Positions 23,401 through 36,622 of a DNA stretch of 64,000 bases are shown here, in pieces; positions within the stretch are counted from its first letter, which is position 1, and every line of letters begins with the position of its first letter. The notes under the pieces were generated by a model. The model saw only the letters and a program-made list of their open reading frames with translations, searched no databases and was not told where the DNA came from. Both the position numbers and the translations under genes were made by a program. Source of the DNA: Microbacterium oryzae (GTDB lineage: Bacteria; Actinomycetota; Actinomycetes; Actinomycetales; Microbacteriaceae); assembly GCF_009735645.1 (NCBI RefSeq), contig NZ_CP032550.1:806001-870000 (forward strand). Reading direction: 5' to 3'.

Positions 23401-25386
23401 TCAGAGCTCGGGGTCGGCGAGGTCGACCCGCACTGCGAGTGTATTGCGGGTCGCCTTGCGGCTTCGTGAGTCCTTGCCGGCGGCCGCCCGCCCGCGCGCC
23501 TTCATCGCCGCCGCGACGACCGATGCGCGCAGCGACCGCGTGACGAGCGGACCGCGGCCATAGTCGAAGCGGATGAGCGCACGCGATCCCGGGTAGCCGT
23601 CGCGGTCGATCGGCACGGGCCCGAGGATGGCCTCGGCCGGGAGACCGGGGACGTCCTCCGCGAGGGTGCGCAGCGCCGCATCGACCGCGGGCGTGTCGCC
23701 CTCGAGGCGCGCGACCCGGGCGGCGGGCGGCATGTGCAGCGGCGCCCGCTCGGCGAGCTCGAGACGCGCGTAGTTCGGCTGCGTCCAGCTCGCGAGTGCA
23801 CGCGCGACCGGGCCGGTCACCCCGACGAGGTGGACGGGGGCGTCCGGCCCGGCCAGGGCGGCGGCGTTCGACCACCACCGCAGGCAGTGCTCGCCGATCC
23901 GCAGATCCGGCGCCTGCAGCATCCGGTCGCCGTCGAGCAGCAGCACGGCGCGGTAGCCGTGCGGCGTGAGGGGCTCGGCGCCGCGCGTGGCGACGACGAG
24001 CGCCGGGCGATCGTCGACCTCGCGCACGGGGTGCGCGCCGTCGGCGACGATCACGCGCGCGCCGGCGAAGGCGCGCCCGAGCTCGTCGGCCGTGCGCTCG
24101 CTGCCCGACGACGCGAGGCGGAGGCGGGTCGAGGAGCACTGCGGGCACGACCAGGCGTGCGCGGCGCGCCCGCACCACGCGCACACCGGGGTGGCGCCGC
24201 GGGCACGGGCGTGCAGCGGGCCGCCGCAGTGCGCGCAGCGCGTGGGCGTGCGGCAGTCCGCGCACACGAGCGACGGGGCGTAGCCGGGGCGGGCCACCTG
24301 CACGAGCACGGGGCCGCTGTCGATCGCCTCCCGCACGGCGCGGAAGCTCGCCGAGGGGATGCGCGCGGAGCTCTGCTCGTGCTCGGGTGCGGTGCTGAGG
24401 ACGACCCGCGGAGCCGCGCGGCGCGCGGTCTGCACCTCGGCGACGAAGCCGATCGACACGAGCCGCTCGACGTCGGTGGTGCGGGTGTGACCGGCGAAGA
24501 GCAGCGCGCATCCGTCGAGGCTCTGCCGCACGAGCGCGACGTCGCGGGCGTGGGCGTACGGAGCGAGGGGCTCGTCGAGCAGCGGGTCGCCGTCGTCCCA
24601 GAGGGCGACGAGGCCCGCATCGCGCACCGGCGCGTACACGGCGGAGCGGTTGCCGATCACGACGCAGGGCGCGTCCTCGAGCGTGCGGAGGTAGCCGGCG
24701 TACCGCTCGGGCCCGGACTGCCCCGCGTCGTGGCGGACGAGCGCGGAGTCGGGCACGAGCGTCAGCAGCTGCTCCTGTAGCAGGTCGAGGTCCCGGTGGT
24801 CGGGCACGGCCACCACGGCCGAGCGTCCGTCGGCGAGCATGCTCGCGGCCGCGGCGGCGAGCAGGCGCGCCCATGCCGGACGGCCGTCCACCAGGCGCGG
24901 AGGCGCGTCGACCGCGACCCGCTCCCCCGCCCGCAGCTGCTCGAGCAGGGTCGGGAACTCCTCGAGCACGGCCGCCGCGCGAGCGCGCTCGGCCGAGAGC
25001 ACCACGGGCGGCGTCGCGCCATCGGAGGCGAGCCATGCCTTCTCCGCGCGCACCATCCGCTTCGGCACCGCCAGCCGCAGGACGTCGGCCGCCGAGCCGG
25101 CGGCGCGGTCGGCCACCGCGCGGGCCAGGCGGTACAGGCGCTCGGGCAGCACGGGCGCGGCCGAGACGACCTGGTCGAGCTCGGAGAGCGGCCGGTCCGC
25201 GTCGTCCTCGTCGCCGATCTCGACGACGTAGCCCTCGACCATCCGCCCCGCCGTGCGCAGCGGCACCTTCACGCGCACGCCGGGAACGGCCGCCTCGAGG
25301 AGCTCGGCGGGGATGGCGTAGTCGAACAGCCGGTCGAGCTGCGGCAGCGGCGACTCGAGCTGGATGCGTGCGATGCGGCGGGTCAT
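23401..25386 (-). CDS. priA: primosomal protein N' (PriA), ATPase motifs lost
   Basis: A 661-residue replication-restart protein. The N-terminal 3'-DNA-binding domain is recognisable (LPQLDRLFDYAIPAE). Eight zinc-binding cysteines are retained as four CxxC pairs (CADC, CAHC, CAWC, CPQC). The Walker A position reads AVDAPPRLVDGRPAWARLL with no GxGKT, and the DEEH box is replaced by WDDGDPLLDEP. The protein therefore should not be an ATP-driven helicase and may act as a structural loader at forks. This loss is usual in actinobacterial PriA. The start is the ATG at 25386; the extra N-terminal frame lies in metK. It follows metK by 16 nt. Confidence 0.9.
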   Translation of the reverse strand: MTRRIARIQLESPLPQLDRLFDYAIPAELLEAAVPGVRVKVPLRTAGRMVEGYVVEIGDEDDADRPLSELDQVVSAAPVLPERLYRLARAVADRAAGSAADVLRLAVPKRMVRAEKAWLASDGATPPVVLSAERARAAAVLEEFPTLLEQLRAGERVAVDAPPRLVDGRPAWARLLAAAAASMLADGRSAVVAVPDHRDLDLLQEQLLTLVPDSALVRHDAGQSGPERYAGYLRTLEDAPCVVIGNRSAVYAPVRDAGLVALWDDGDPLLDEPLAPYAHARDVALVRQSLDGCALLFAGHTRTTDVERLVSIGFVAEVQTARRAAPRVVLSTAPEHEQSSARIPSASFRAVREAIDSGPVLVQVARPGYAPSLVCADCRTPTRCAHCGGPLHARARGATPVCAWCGRAAHAWSCPQCSSTRLRLASSGSERTADELGRAFAGARVIVADGAHPVREVDDRPALVVATRGAEPLTPHGYRAVLLLDGDRMLQAPDLRIGEHCLRWWSNAAALAGPDAPVHLVGVTGPVARALASWTQPNYARLELAERAPLHMPPAARVARLEGDTPAVDAALRTLAEDVPGLPAEAILGPVPIDRDGYPGSRALIRFDYGRGPLVTRSLRASVVAAAMKARGRAAAGKDSRSRKATRNTLAVRVDLADPEL

Positions 25387-25402
25387 GGCCGCCCGCCCGT
25401 CG

Positions 25403-26593
25403 TCAGAGCCCGGCCGCGCGGCGCAGCTCGTCGGCGCGGTTCGTCTGCTCCCAGGTGAACTCCGGCAGCTCCCGGCCGAAGTGGCCGTACGCGGCGGTCT
25501 GCGCGTAGATGGGACGCAGCAGGTCGAGATGCTCGATGATCGCGCCGGGTCGCAGATCGAACACCTGCTGGATGGCGCGGATGATGACGTCGTCGGAGAC
25601 CTTGCCGGTGCCGAACGACTCCACGTAGAGCCCGACCGGATTGGCCTTGCCGATCGCGTAGGCGACCTGCACCTCGAGCCGATCGGCGAGACCCGCCGCG
25701 ACCGCGTTCTTCGCGACCCACCGCATCGCGTAGGCGGCCGAGCGGTCCACCTTGGACGGGTCCTTGCCGCTGAACGCGCCGCCGCCGTGACGCGCAGCGC
25801 CGCCGTACGTGTCGATGATGATCTTGCGGCCGGTGAGACCGGCATCGCCCTTCGGACCGCCCGTGACGAACGGCCCCGCGGGGTTGATGTAGAGCTTCAC
25901 GTCGGGGGCGTCGAGCCCGATCTGCTCGAGGACCGGGCGGATGACGGCCTGCTCGACCTCGTCGCGCAGCTCCTCCTGCGTCACCTTCGGGTGGTGCTGG
26001 GTGGAGAGCACGATCGCGTCGACGGTCTTCGGGGTGAAGCCCTCGTAGCCGAGGGTCACCTGCGTCTTGCCGTCCGGGCGTAGGAACGGCAGCTCGCCGC
26101 TGCGCCGCACCTCGGTGAGGCGCTCGGCGAGGCGGTGCGCGGTCCACGCCGCCATCGGCATGAGCTGCGGCGTCTCGTTGGTGGCGAAGCCGAACATGAT
26201 GCCCTGGTCGCCCGCGCCGAGCAGATCGAACCGGTCCACGGAGTCGCCCTCGCGCTGCTCGAGCGCGCGGTCGACGCCGTGCGCGATGTCGCTCGACTGC
26301 TCGCCCACCGAGACGCTCACGCCGCACGAGTCGCCGTCGAAGCCCATGTCGCTCGAGGTGTAGCCGATGCGGTTGATCACGCGACGCACGATGGCCGGGA
26401 TCTCGACGTAGCCGTCGGTGCGGATCTCACCCGCCACGTGCACGAGCCCGGTCGTCACCAGGGTCTCCACGGCGACGCGACTGTCGCGGTCGACCGCGAG
26501 GAGCCCGTCGAGGATGCTGTCGGAGATCTGATCGCAGATCTTGTCGGGATGGCCCTCGGTCACGGACTCGGACGTGAACAGGCGCAGGCTCAT
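25403..26593 (-). CDS. metK: S-adenosylmethionine synthetase
   Basis: Makes SAM from methionine and ATP. The 396 residues are standard length, with [33 protein letters not shown], and the P-loop-like [16 protein letters not shown]. The ATG at 26593 has GGAG eight bases upstream. The extension to 26668 would translate through the leader hairpin and was rejected. It heads the chain metK-priA-fmt-rsmB. Confidence 0.97.
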   Translation of the reverse strand: MSLRLFTSESVTEGHPDKICDQISDSILDGLLAVDRDSRVAVETLVTTGLVHVAGEIRTDGYVEIPAIVRRVINRIGYTSSDMGFDGDSCGVSVSVGEQSSDIAHGVDRALEQREGDSVDRFDLLGAGDQGIMFGFATNETPQLMPMAAWTAHRLAERLTEVRRSGELPFLRPDGKTQVTLGYEGFTPKTVDAIVLSTQHHPKVTQEELRDEVEQAVIRPVLEQIGLDAPDVKLYINPAGPFVTGGPKGDAGLTGRKIIIDTYGGAARHGGGAFSGKDPSKVDRSAAYAMRWVAKNAVAAGLADRLEVQVAYAIGKANPVGLYVESFGTGKVSDDVIIRAIQQVFDLRPGAIIEHLDLLRPIYAQTAAYGHFGRELPEFTWEQTNRADELRRAAGL

Positions 26594-26610
26594 GGCGGCT
26601 CCAGACGATC

Positions 26611-26645
26611 GAGGGGGCGCGGCGCCTGCGGGCGCCGCGCCCCTC
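26611..26645 (-). promoter_or_regulatory. GC-rich hairpin in the metK leader
   Basis: A 15-bp, all but three G/C, inverted repeat (26631-26645 against 26611-26626, with one bulged G and a 4-nt loop) ends 18 nt before the metK start codon. Too little room remains for a promoter after it, so it should be part of the 5' untranslated RNA or a second terminator of the rpoZ unit. It does not match a known SAM riboswitch. Confidence 0.5.
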
Positions 26646-26654
26646 AGTATGACG

Positions 26655-26685
26655 AGGGCCTCCGACACGCGGTGACGGAGGCCCT
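26655..26685 (-). terminator. hairpin terminator after rpoZ
   Basis: AGGGCCTCCG (26655-26664) pairs perfectly with CGGAGGCCCT (26676-26685) across an 11-nt loop. It begins 25 nt past the rpoZ stop and closes the pyr-gmk-rpoZ unit. TATGACGAG is directly repeated on each side. Confidence 0.75.
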
Positions 26686-26710
26686 GTCGGTATGACGAGT
26701 TCTTACGCGC

Positions 26711-26965
26711 TCACTCAGCAGGACGCAGGCGCAGCTTGTCCTGGTGGATCTCGTGCAGCGCGATCGTGAGGGGCTTGTCCTCCACCGACGAGTCCACGAG
26801 GGGTCCGACGTTGTCGAACAGGTTCCCCTCGTGCAGATCGGTGTAGTAGTCGTTGATCTGGCGGGCGCGCTTGGCCCCGTAGATCACGAGCTGGTACTTC
26901 GAGTCGACCTTGTCGAGAAGCTCGTCGATGGGCGGGTCGATGATGCCCTTGTGCTCGCTGCTCAT
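26711..26965 (-). CDS. rpoZ: RNA polymerase omega subunit
   Basis: An 84-residue omega subunit, which helps assemble the beta' subunit. It has the core [20 protein letters not shown] and [14 protein letters not shown] and ends [14 protein letters not shown]. The ATG at 26965 has a perfect AGGAGG eight bases upstream. A longer frame to 27010 lacks a ribosome site. It follows gmk, the conserved bacterial order. Confidence 0.96.
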   Translation of the reverse strand: MSSEHKGIIDPPIDELLDKVDSKYQLVIYGAKRARQINDYYTDLHEGNLFDNVGPLVDSSVEDKPLTIALHEIHQDKLRLRPAE

Positions 26966-27032
26966 AGCAGTCCTCCTGTTCGGCGACGTCCTGTCGCGCG
27001 GCGAAACCATGGCTCGAAGGCGCGCCGGTCGG

Positions 27033-27962
27033 TCAGCGCGCGGACGCCTGCACCAAGTCTACGACCTGCCGCGCGGCGTCGGCGACCGAGTCGTTGACGA
27101 TGCGGAAGTCGAACTCCGACTGCGCCGCGAGCTCCACCCGCGCGGTGCGCAGGCGCCGTGCGCGCTCCTCCTCGTCCTCAGTGCCGCGTCCCACCAGGCG
27201 CGAGGTGAGCTCATCCCAGCTGGGCGGGAGCAGGAACACGAGCGTCGCCGACGGGTCGGCGGCCCGCACCTGGCGCGCGCCCTGCAGGTCGATCTCCAGC
27301 AGCACCGCCTTGCCGTCGGCCAGCGCCTGCTCGATGGGCGCGCGCGGCGTGCCGTACCGGTGACGGTTGTGAACGGTCGCGTACTCCAGCAGCTCCCCGT
27401 CGGCGATGAGCCGATCGAACTCGGCCTCGTCGACGAAGTAGTAGTGCTGCCCCTCGACCTCGCCGGGGCGCGGCGCGCGGGTGGTCGCCGACACCGAGAT
27501 GAGGATCTCGGGGTAGTTCTCGCGGATGTGCGCGGCGACGGTCCCCTTGCCGACGGCCGTCGGGCCGGCCAGCACGATGAGACGGCTGCGGCCGGGGCGC
27601 GCCTGCGGCTCGGGCATGCGCTGGTCGAGCCATGCGGCCAGGGCGTGGCGCTGGCGGCTGCCGAGCCCGCCGAGGCGCTTGACGGGCGAGATCGCGAGCT
27701 CGGCGAGCACGCGGTCGCGCTTGCCCTCGCCGATCGCCGGCAGCGCCATGAGGAACTCCGGCACGCGCATGGTGCCGGCCGGGGACTGCGGGTCGGCCTC
27801 GGCGCGGCGCAGCACCTCCTGCGGGGTGACCACGCGCATCGCGAGGTCGCGCTTGAGGCTGGCCCGCGCGCGGCGCGCGGCGACCGCCTTGCGCGAGGCC
27901 GCAGCGCGGTCGACCGCCGGCGGGCTGGGACGGCCGGGAGCCGTCGCGTCGCTGTCAGACAA
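27033..27962 (-). CDS. gmk: integration host factor-guanylate kinase fusion
   Basis: A 309-residue two-domain protein. Residues about 18-115 match mycobacterial-type integration host factor (mIHF): AAARRAR-like [29 protein letters not shown], and [21 protein letters not shown]. Residues about 125-309 are guanylate kinase with P-loop GPTAVGKGT (133-141), [16 protein letters not shown], and [13 protein letters not shown]. Guanylate kinase phosphorylates GMP to GDP; mIHF binds and bends DNA. In mycobacteria these are two adjacent genes. The TTG start at 27962 has GGGAGG upstream and overlaps the pyrF stop by 8 nt. No start with a ribosome site separates the two domains. Confidence 0.92.
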   Translation of the reverse strand: MSDSDATAPGRPSPPAVDRAAASRKAVAARRARASLKRDLAMRVVTPQEVLRRAEADPQSPAGTMRVPEFLMALPAIGEGKRDRVLAELAISPVKRLGGLGSRQRHALAAWLDQRMPEPQARPGRSRLIVLAGPTAVGKGTVAAHIRENYPEILISVSATTRAPRPGEVEGQHYYFVDEAEFDRLIADGELLEYATVHNRHRYGTPRAPIEQALADGKAVLLEIDLQGARQVRAADPSATLVFLLPPSWDELTSRLVGRGTEDEEERARRLRTARVELAAQSEFDFRIVNDSVADAARQVVDLVQASAR

Positions 27963-28802
27963 GGGAGCCTCCCTTCGAGGTCCGGTATGCGGATGCGGCG
28001 CGCGCGACGGCGTCGGCGAGACCGTCGGGCCCCGCGGCGAGGATGCTGCGGCTCTCGGAGGCGATCACGCTCGGCGCGGCGCCCGCGAACACCGCCTCGA
28101 GGCGATCCGGTCGCGCGCCCTGGAAGCCGAAGCCCGGCGCGAGGATGGGCGCCGGCGGCGTGAACGGGGCGATGCCCGCGTCCTGCCAGTCCACCGTCGC
28201 GCCGACGACGAAGCCCAGGTTCCCCCACTCTCCCGCGGGCGTCGCCCGCGCGTTGCGCGCCGAGACCTCCGCGATCACCGTCGCGGCGACGGTCGCGCCG
28301 TCGGCGACCGCGCGCTGCAGGCCGGCGGCTTCGGGATTGCTCGTGGCGGCGAGGACGAACGCGCCCTTGCCGTGTGCCGCGGCCAGCTCGAACGCGCCGT
28401 CGAGGGCGCCCACCCCGAGGTAGGGGCTCATCGTGAGCGCGTCGGCCTCGAGCGGCGAACCGGGGGTCAGCCAGGCAGCGGCGTACGCGTCCATGGTGGA
28501 GCCGATGTCGCCGCGCTTGGCGTCGGCGATCACGACGAGATCGGCCGCGCGAGCGGCCGCGAGCACGTCCTCGAGGGCGGCGAAGCCCGCGGACCCGTAT
28601 CGCTCGAAGAACGACACCTGCGGCTTCACGATCCCCGCACGTCCGGCGACCGCCTCGACGACGCGCAGGCCGAACTCGCGCACGCCCCGGCCATCCGCCC
28701 CCAGCCCCCACTGCGCGAGCAGCGAGGGGTGGGGGTCGATGCCCACGCAGAGCGGTCCGCGCGCGCCGATGACGGCGCGGACCCGCTCTCCGAAGGCCGG
28801 CA

Positions 28803-28803
<1 letters not shown>
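27955..28803 (-). CDS. pyrF: orotidine 5'-phosphate decarboxylase
   Basis: Last step of UMP synthesis. The 282 residues match the longer type-2 form found in actinobacteria: [27 protein letters not shown], and the catalytic [13 protein letters not shown] with the Lys-Asp pair. The GTG at 28803 shares one base with the carB stop (TAGTG). The very long open frame upstream runs out of frame through carB. Its stop overlaps the gmk start. Confidence 0.95.
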
Positions 28804-32097
<3,294 letters not shown>

Positions 32098-32105
<8 letters not shown>

Positions 32106-33258
32106 TCGCTTCCTTCTTGCTGATGGTGTCCTGCACCATGTCGACGAACCGGTCGAAGAGGTAGTTGGCGTCGTGGGGGCCGCCGGCGGCCTCCGGGTGG
32201 TACTGCACGGAGAACGCGGGGATGTCGAGGGCGCGCAGGCCCTCCACCACGTCGTCGTTGAGGCCGACGTGGCTCACCTCGACGCGGCCGAAGCCGGCCG
32301 GGCTCTCGAAGACGCCCTCGATCGGGGCGTCGACGGCGAACCCGTGGTTGTGCGCGGTGATCTCCACGCGGCCGGTGAGCTTGTCGCGGACCGGCTGGTT
32401 GATGCCGCGGTGGCCGAAGGGCAGCTTGTAGGTGCCGAGGCCGAGCGCGCGGCCGAGCAGCTGATTGCCGAAGCAGATGCCGAAGAACGGCACGCCCTCG
32501 CGCAGCACGTTCTGCAGCAGCTCGACGTGCGCGTCGCTCGCGGCGGGGTCGCCGGGGCCGTTGGAGTAGAACACGGCGACGGGCGAGACCGCGAGGACCT
32601 CGTCGATGGTCGCGCTCTGCGGCAGCACGTGCACCTCGAAGCCGCGGCGGGCGAGGTTCTCGACCGTGGCCTGCTTGATGCCGAGGTCGATGACCGCGAC
32701 GTTCCCGATCCGCTCGCCCTGCGCGGGGGTCACCTCGGCGACCGCGACCGAGACCTCGGCGGAGAGGTTCAGGCCCGTCATCTCCGGGGCCTCGGCGACG
32801 AGTCGCAGCTGCTCCTCGGCGGTGAGGCCCGCGGCCTCGCCGGAGAAGACGCCGCCGCGCATCGAGCCGGCGGAGCGGATGTGGCGGGTGACCGCGCGGG
32901 TGTCGATCCCGCTGATGCCCACGACGCCGTCGCGCTCGAGGGCGTCGTCGAGGGTCTCCTCGGCGCGCCAGCTCGACACGACGCGGCTGGGGTCGCGCAC
33001 GATGTAGCCCGACACCCAGATGCGGCGGGACTCGGGGTCTTCGGTGTTCACGCCGGTGTTGCCGATGTGCGGCGCGGTCTGCAGCACGATCTGGCCCGCG
33101 TAGGACGGGTCGGTGAGGGTCTCCTGGTACCCGGTCATGCCGGTGGAGAAGACGACCTCGCCGAGGGTCGTGCCGCGGGCGCCGTAGGCGTACCCGGCGA
33201 AGCGGGCGCCGTCTTCGAGGACGAGGACCGCGGGTTCGCGGTCGAGCAGAGAGGTCAT
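32098..33258 (-). CDS. carA: carbamoyl-phosphate synthase small subunit
   Basis: Glutamine amidotransferase subunit that feeds ammonia to CarB. The 386 residues have an N-terminal CPSase domain ([29 protein letters not shown]) and a class I amidotransferase domain with the triad Cys262 (FFGICFGNQ), His354 and Glu356 (VQYHPEA). The ATG at 33258 overlaps the stop of the PH-like gene (ATGA). The longer frame to 33381 is spurious. Confidence 0.97.
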
Positions 33259-33764
33259 CGGATGGCTCCTGTCGGGTTCGAGGATGTGCGCAGGTCTTCG
33301 ATCGCCGCGACGAGCGCGTCGGGGTCGTCGCCCTGCAGGCGCACGTAGGAATCGCAGATCGTGCCGTCGGCCGCGCACCACGCGATGAGGACGAGGCCGT
33401 CCTGCTCCACCACGCGGTCGATGGTCCAGGTCGCGCGGCCGGAGCCGGCGATCTCCTCGGCACGGAGGAAGACGGTGGGAGCGCCCGAGAGGTCGAGCGC
33501 GACGCCGCGGTCGGTCACCGTGATGGCGACCTTCGCGCGGAAGTCGAGGGGCTTCACGGCGAGGCGGTCGAGCGGCTGCTCGTGCCGCGTCGTGGCGACG
33601 TAGATGCCCGCGAAGCGCGCGGTCGCCGCGCCCTCGGCCGGGCGGACCGGCACGACGGTGCCGGCGTCGCGGCGCACGCGTCGTCGCCAGCCCCAGGCCA
33701 TCCCGGCGAGGATGAGCACGGCGATGACGACCATCAGCAGCAAGCCGGGCAGGTACTCGCTCAT
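33255..33764 (-). CDS. membrane-anchored PH-like domain protein in the pyr operon
   Basis: A 169-residue protein of unknown function. One N-terminal membrane helix (residues about 5-25, [22 protein letters not shown]) is followed by a basic RRRVRR stop-transfer and a cytoplasmic beta-rich domain (about 45-165). This resembles the bacterial PH-like domain family found between pyrC and carA in many actinobacteria. Both ends overlap the neighbouring pyr genes by 4 nt, so it is translated with them. A link to pyrimidine enzymes is inferred from synteny alone. Confidence 0.85.
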   Translation of the reverse strand: MSEYLPGLLLMVVIAVLILAGMAWGWRRRVRRDAGTVVPVRPAEGAATARFAGIYVATTRHEQPLDRLAVKPLDFRAKVAITVTDRGVALDLSGAPTVFLRAEEIAGSGRATWTIDRVVEQDGLVLIAWCAADGTICDSYVRLQGDDPDALVAAIEDLRTSSNPTGAIR

Positions 33765-35077
33765 GCGCGCGCGCCCTCCCGCTCCACGAGCTCGCCGTCG
33801 GCGAGGGTGAGGGCGCCGCGGTGCACGGTCCAGAGGACGCGTCCGGGCAGCTCGCGCCCGAGGTACGGGGAGTTCCCGCTGCGGCCGCGCAGATCGTCCG
33901 TGCGGAACGGCGCCGACGGACGCGGGTCGTAGAGGGTGATCTCGGCGGGCTGGCCCACCGCGATCGGCGTGCCGTGGCCTGCCAGGCGGCCGATCCGGGC
34001 CGGGGCCTTCGACATCACGCGCGCGACGTCCGACCATCCGATGAGGCCGGTCGCGACCATCGCCTCGTGGACGACGCGCAGCGCGCTCTCGAGGCCGACC
34101 ATCCCGTTGGCCGCGGCCGCCCACTCGCAGCTCTTGCTCTCGGCGGGGTGCGGCGCGTGGTCGGTGGCGACGATGTCGATCGTCCCGTCGGCGAGCCCCT
34201 CGCGCACGGCGCGCACGTCCTCCTCGCGGCGCAGCGGCGGGTTGACCTTGTAGCGCGCGTCGTAGCCGCGCACGAGCTCGTCGGTCAGCAGCAGGTGGTG
34301 CGGGGTGACCTCGGCGGTCACGGCGATGCCGCGCTTCTTGGCCCACCGGATGATGTCGACCGAGCCCGCCGTGGACAGGTGGCAGACGTGCAGGCGCGAC
34401 CCGACGTGCTCGGCGAGGAGCACGTCGCGCGCGATGATGGACTCCTCGGCGACCGCGGGCCATCCGGCGAGCCCGAGCTCGGCCGACACGACGCCCTCGT
34501 TCATCTGGGCGCCCTCGGTGAGGCGCGGGTCCTGCGCGTGCTGGGCGACGACGCCGTCGAACGCCTTCACGTACTCCAGGGCGCGGCGGATGATGAGCGG
34601 GTCCCACACGCAGAAGCCGTCGTCGCTGAAGACCCGCACGCGGGCGCGAGAGTCGGCCATGGCGCCCAGCTCCGCGAGCCGCTCGCCCTTCTGCCCGACG
34701 GTCACGGCGCCGATCGGCTGCACCGTGGCGTACCCGGCTGCCTCGCCGAGCGCGAGCTCCTGCTCGACCACGCCGGCGACATCCGCCACGGGCGACGTGT
34801 TCGGCATGGCGAAGACGGCGGTGAAGCCGCCGGCCGCCGCCGCGCGCGTGCCGGTGAGGATGGTCTCGCTCGCCTCGTATCCCGGCTCGCGCAGGTGGGT
34901 GTGCAGGTCGACGAGTCCCGGCAGCGCGATCAGGCCGGCCGCGTCGATGACGCGGGCCCCGGCGCGGCTGATGCCGCCGCCGACCTCGGCGATGCGGCCG
35001 TCCTCGACGAGGATGTCGGCGGTCTCGCCGCCCTCGATCGCGGCCCCCTGGATGAGGAGCGGCTTCGTCTCGGTCAC
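33761..35077 (-). CDS. pyrC: dihydroorotase
   Basis: Cyclises carbamoyl aspartate. The 438 residues match the class I enzyme, with metal-binding HTHLREPG near the N-terminus, FAMPNT, the QHAQD segment, HVCHLST, and the active-site IVATDHAPH. The GTG at 35077 overlaps the pyrB stop (GTGA), and its own stop overlaps the PH-like gene. The frame upstream lies in pyrB out of frame. Confidence 0.97.
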   Translation of the reverse strand: MTETKPLLIQGAAIEGGETADILVEDGRIAEVGGGISRAGARVIDAAGLIALPGLVDLHTHLREPGYEASETILTGTRAAAAGGFTAVFAMPNTSPVADVAGVVEQELALGEAAGYATVQPIGAVTVGQKGERLAELGAMADSRARVRVFSDDGFCVWDPLIIRRALEYVKAFDGVVAQHAQDPRLTEGAQMNEGVVSAELGLAGWPAVAEESIIARDVLLAEHVGSRLHVCHLSTAGSVDIIRWAKKRGIAVTAEVTPHHLLLTDELVRGYDARYKVNPPLRREEDVRAVREGLADGTIDIVATDHAPHPAESKSCEWAAAANGMVGLESALRVVHEAMVATGLIGWSDVARVMSKAPARIGRLAGHGTPIAVGQPAEITLYDPRPSAPFRTDDLRGRSGNSPYLGRELPGRVLWTVHRGALTLADGELVEREGARA

Positions 35078-36036
35078 TTCGTCTCCTCGCTCCTGCGCTC
35101 GCCCGCCAGCAGCAGGTAGAGCACGGCCATCCGCACCGACACACCGGCTCGCACCTGCTCGAGCACGGTGGCCCTGGGCGAGTCGGCGGCGGCTGCGGAG
35201 ATCTCCAGTCCCCGGTTCATCGGACCGGGGTGCATGACGATGGTATCGCCCGTGAGCCTGGCGAAGCGCTCCGGGTCGAGCCCCCAGCGTCGGGAATACT
35301 CCCGCTCCGAGGGGAAATAGGCGGCGTTCATCCGCTCGGCCTGGATGCGCAGCATCATGAGCGCGTCGGGCTGCTCGGCGATCGCGTCGTCGAGGTCGTA
35401 GCGCACCGACACCGGCCACTGCGTGACGTCCTGGGGCAGCAGCGTCGGCGGGGCGACGAGGGTCACCTCGGCGCCCAGCGTGGCGAGCAGCCAGACGTTC
35501 GAGCGGGCCACGCGGGAGTGGAGGATGTCGCCGACGATCGCGACGCGGTATCCGGCGAGGTCCTTGCCGCGGCTGCCGGCGCCGTGGCGGCGCTTGCGCA
35601 TGGTGAACGCGTCGAGGAGCGCCTGCGTGGGGTGCTCGTGGGTGCCGTCGCCGGCGTTGACGACGCCCGCCGAGATCCAGCCGCTCGTGGCGAGCGTGCG
35701 CGGCGCGCCCGAGGCGCCGTGGCGGATGACGACCGCGTCGGCGCCCATCGCCTGGAGGGTCTGCGCGGTGTCCTGCAGGCTCTCGCCCTTGGAGACGCTC
35801 GAGCCCTTCGCGGAGAAGTTGATGACATCGGCCGAGAGGCGCTTGGCTGCGGCCTCGAACGAGATGCGCGTGCGGGTGGAGTCCTCGAAGAAGAGGTTCA
35901 CGACCGTGCGACCGCGGAGGGTCGGGAGCTTCTTGACCTCGCGCTCCTGGGTGCCCTGCATGTCCTCGGCGACGTCGAGGATGCGGATGGCGTCCTCGCG
36001 GGTCAGCATGCGGGTGTCGAGCAGGTGGCGCATCAC
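35074..36036 (-). CDS. pyrB: aspartate carbamoyltransferase catalytic subunit
   Basis: First committed step of pyrimidine synthesis. The 320 residues contain the carbamoyl-phosphate loop [43 protein letters not shown], and [13 protein letters not shown]. No regulatory PyrI chain is present, and control is expected through PyrR. The ATG overlaps the pyrR stop by 4 nt. Confidence 0.97.
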   Translation of the reverse strand: MMRHLLDTRMLTREDAIRILDVAEDMQGTQEREVKKLPTLRGRTVVNLFFEDSTRTRISFEAAAKRLSADVINFSAKGSSVSKGESLQDTAQTLQAMGADAVVIRHGASGAPRTLATSGWISAGVVNAGDGTHEHPTQALLDAFTMRKRRHGAGSRGKDLAGYRVAIVGDILHSRVARSNVWLLATLGAEVTLVAPPTLLPQDVTQWPVSVRYDLDDAIAEQPDALMMLRIQAERMNAAYFPSEREYSRRWGLDPERFARLTGDTIVMHPGPMNRGLEISAAAADSPRATVLEQVRAGVSVRMAVLYLLLAGERRSEETK

Positions 36037-36569
36037 TCGCCTCCCTCGATCGAGACGTGCTCTTCGCCGTCGACCTCGGCGAGGCGCACGTTCACGCGCT
36101 CGGAGCGGGCGGACGGGAGGTTCTTGCCGACGAAGTCCGGCCGGATCGGCAGCTCGCGGTGGCCGCGGTCGACGAGGATGGCCAGGCGCACGGCGGCGGG
36201 GCGGCCGATGTCGTTCAGCGCGTCGAGGGCGGCGCGGATGCTGCGGCCGGAGAACAGCACGTCGTCGACGAGGACGACGGTGCGGCCGTCGATGCCCTCG
36301 GCCGGGATGTCGGTCGGGCGCGGCGCGCGGGTGGGATGCTGCGCCAGGTCGTCGCGGTACATCGTCACATCGAGCGATCCCACCGGCACGGGGCGGCCGC
36401 CGAAGCGCTCGATGAGCGCTGCGAGGCGGTGCGCGAGGGTGACGCCGCGGGTGGGGATGCCCAGGAGGACCAGGCCCTCCGGGCCTCGGTTCGACTCGAG
36501 GATCTCGTGAGCGATCCGCGTCAGCGCGCGGGCGATGTCGGCGTCATGCAGCACGGTTCTCGTGCTCAT
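36033..36569 (-). CDS. pyrR: pyrimidine operon RNA-binding regulator PyrR
   Basis: A 178-residue phosphoribosyltransferase-fold protein. It senses UMP/UTP and binds pyr mRNA; many also have weak uracil phosphoribosyltransferase activity. The PRPP loop [18 protein letters not shown] is intact, and [15 protein letters not shown] and the basic [16 protein letters not shown] match the family. The ATG at 36569 has GGGAG upstream, and that ribosome site is partly enclosed by the RNA element at 36579-36609. It is the first gene of the pyr operon. Confidence 0.97.
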   Translation of the reverse strand: MSTRTVLHDADIARALTRIAHEILESNRGPEGLVLLGIPTRGVTLAHRLAALIERFGGRPVPVGSLDVTMYRDDLAQHPTRAPRPTDIPAEGIDGRTVVLVDDVLFSGRSIRAALDALNDIGRPAAVRLAILVDRGHRELPIRPDFVGKNLPSARSERVNVRLAEVDGEEHVSIEGGE

Positions 36570-36578
36570 CTGCCGCTC

Positions 36579-36609
36579 CCTTCTCCGCCTCACAGGACGG
36601 GGTTAAAGG
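36579..36609 (-). promoter_or_regulatory. PyrR-binding RNA element in the pyrR leader
   Basis: The leader contains the conserved PyrR-site core GTCCTGTGAGGC (36587-36598) flanked by TTTAACC on the 5' side and GGAGAAGG on the 3' side. CCTT (36606-36609) can pair with AAGG (36579-36582), and CCG with CGG closer to the loop. The 3' arm overlaps the first bases of the pyrR Shine-Dalgarno GGGAG (36576-36580). This supports repression of translation by bound PyrR, as described for the mycobacterial pyr leader. No terminator/antiterminator pair is seen. Confidence 0.85.
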
Positions 36610-36622
36610 TGCAGGTGCGCTC

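Noticed and set aside
26594..26710. SAM riboswitch upstream of metK
   Set aside because: Two simple hairpins only; no conserved core or pseudoknot of any SAM riboswitch class that I know.
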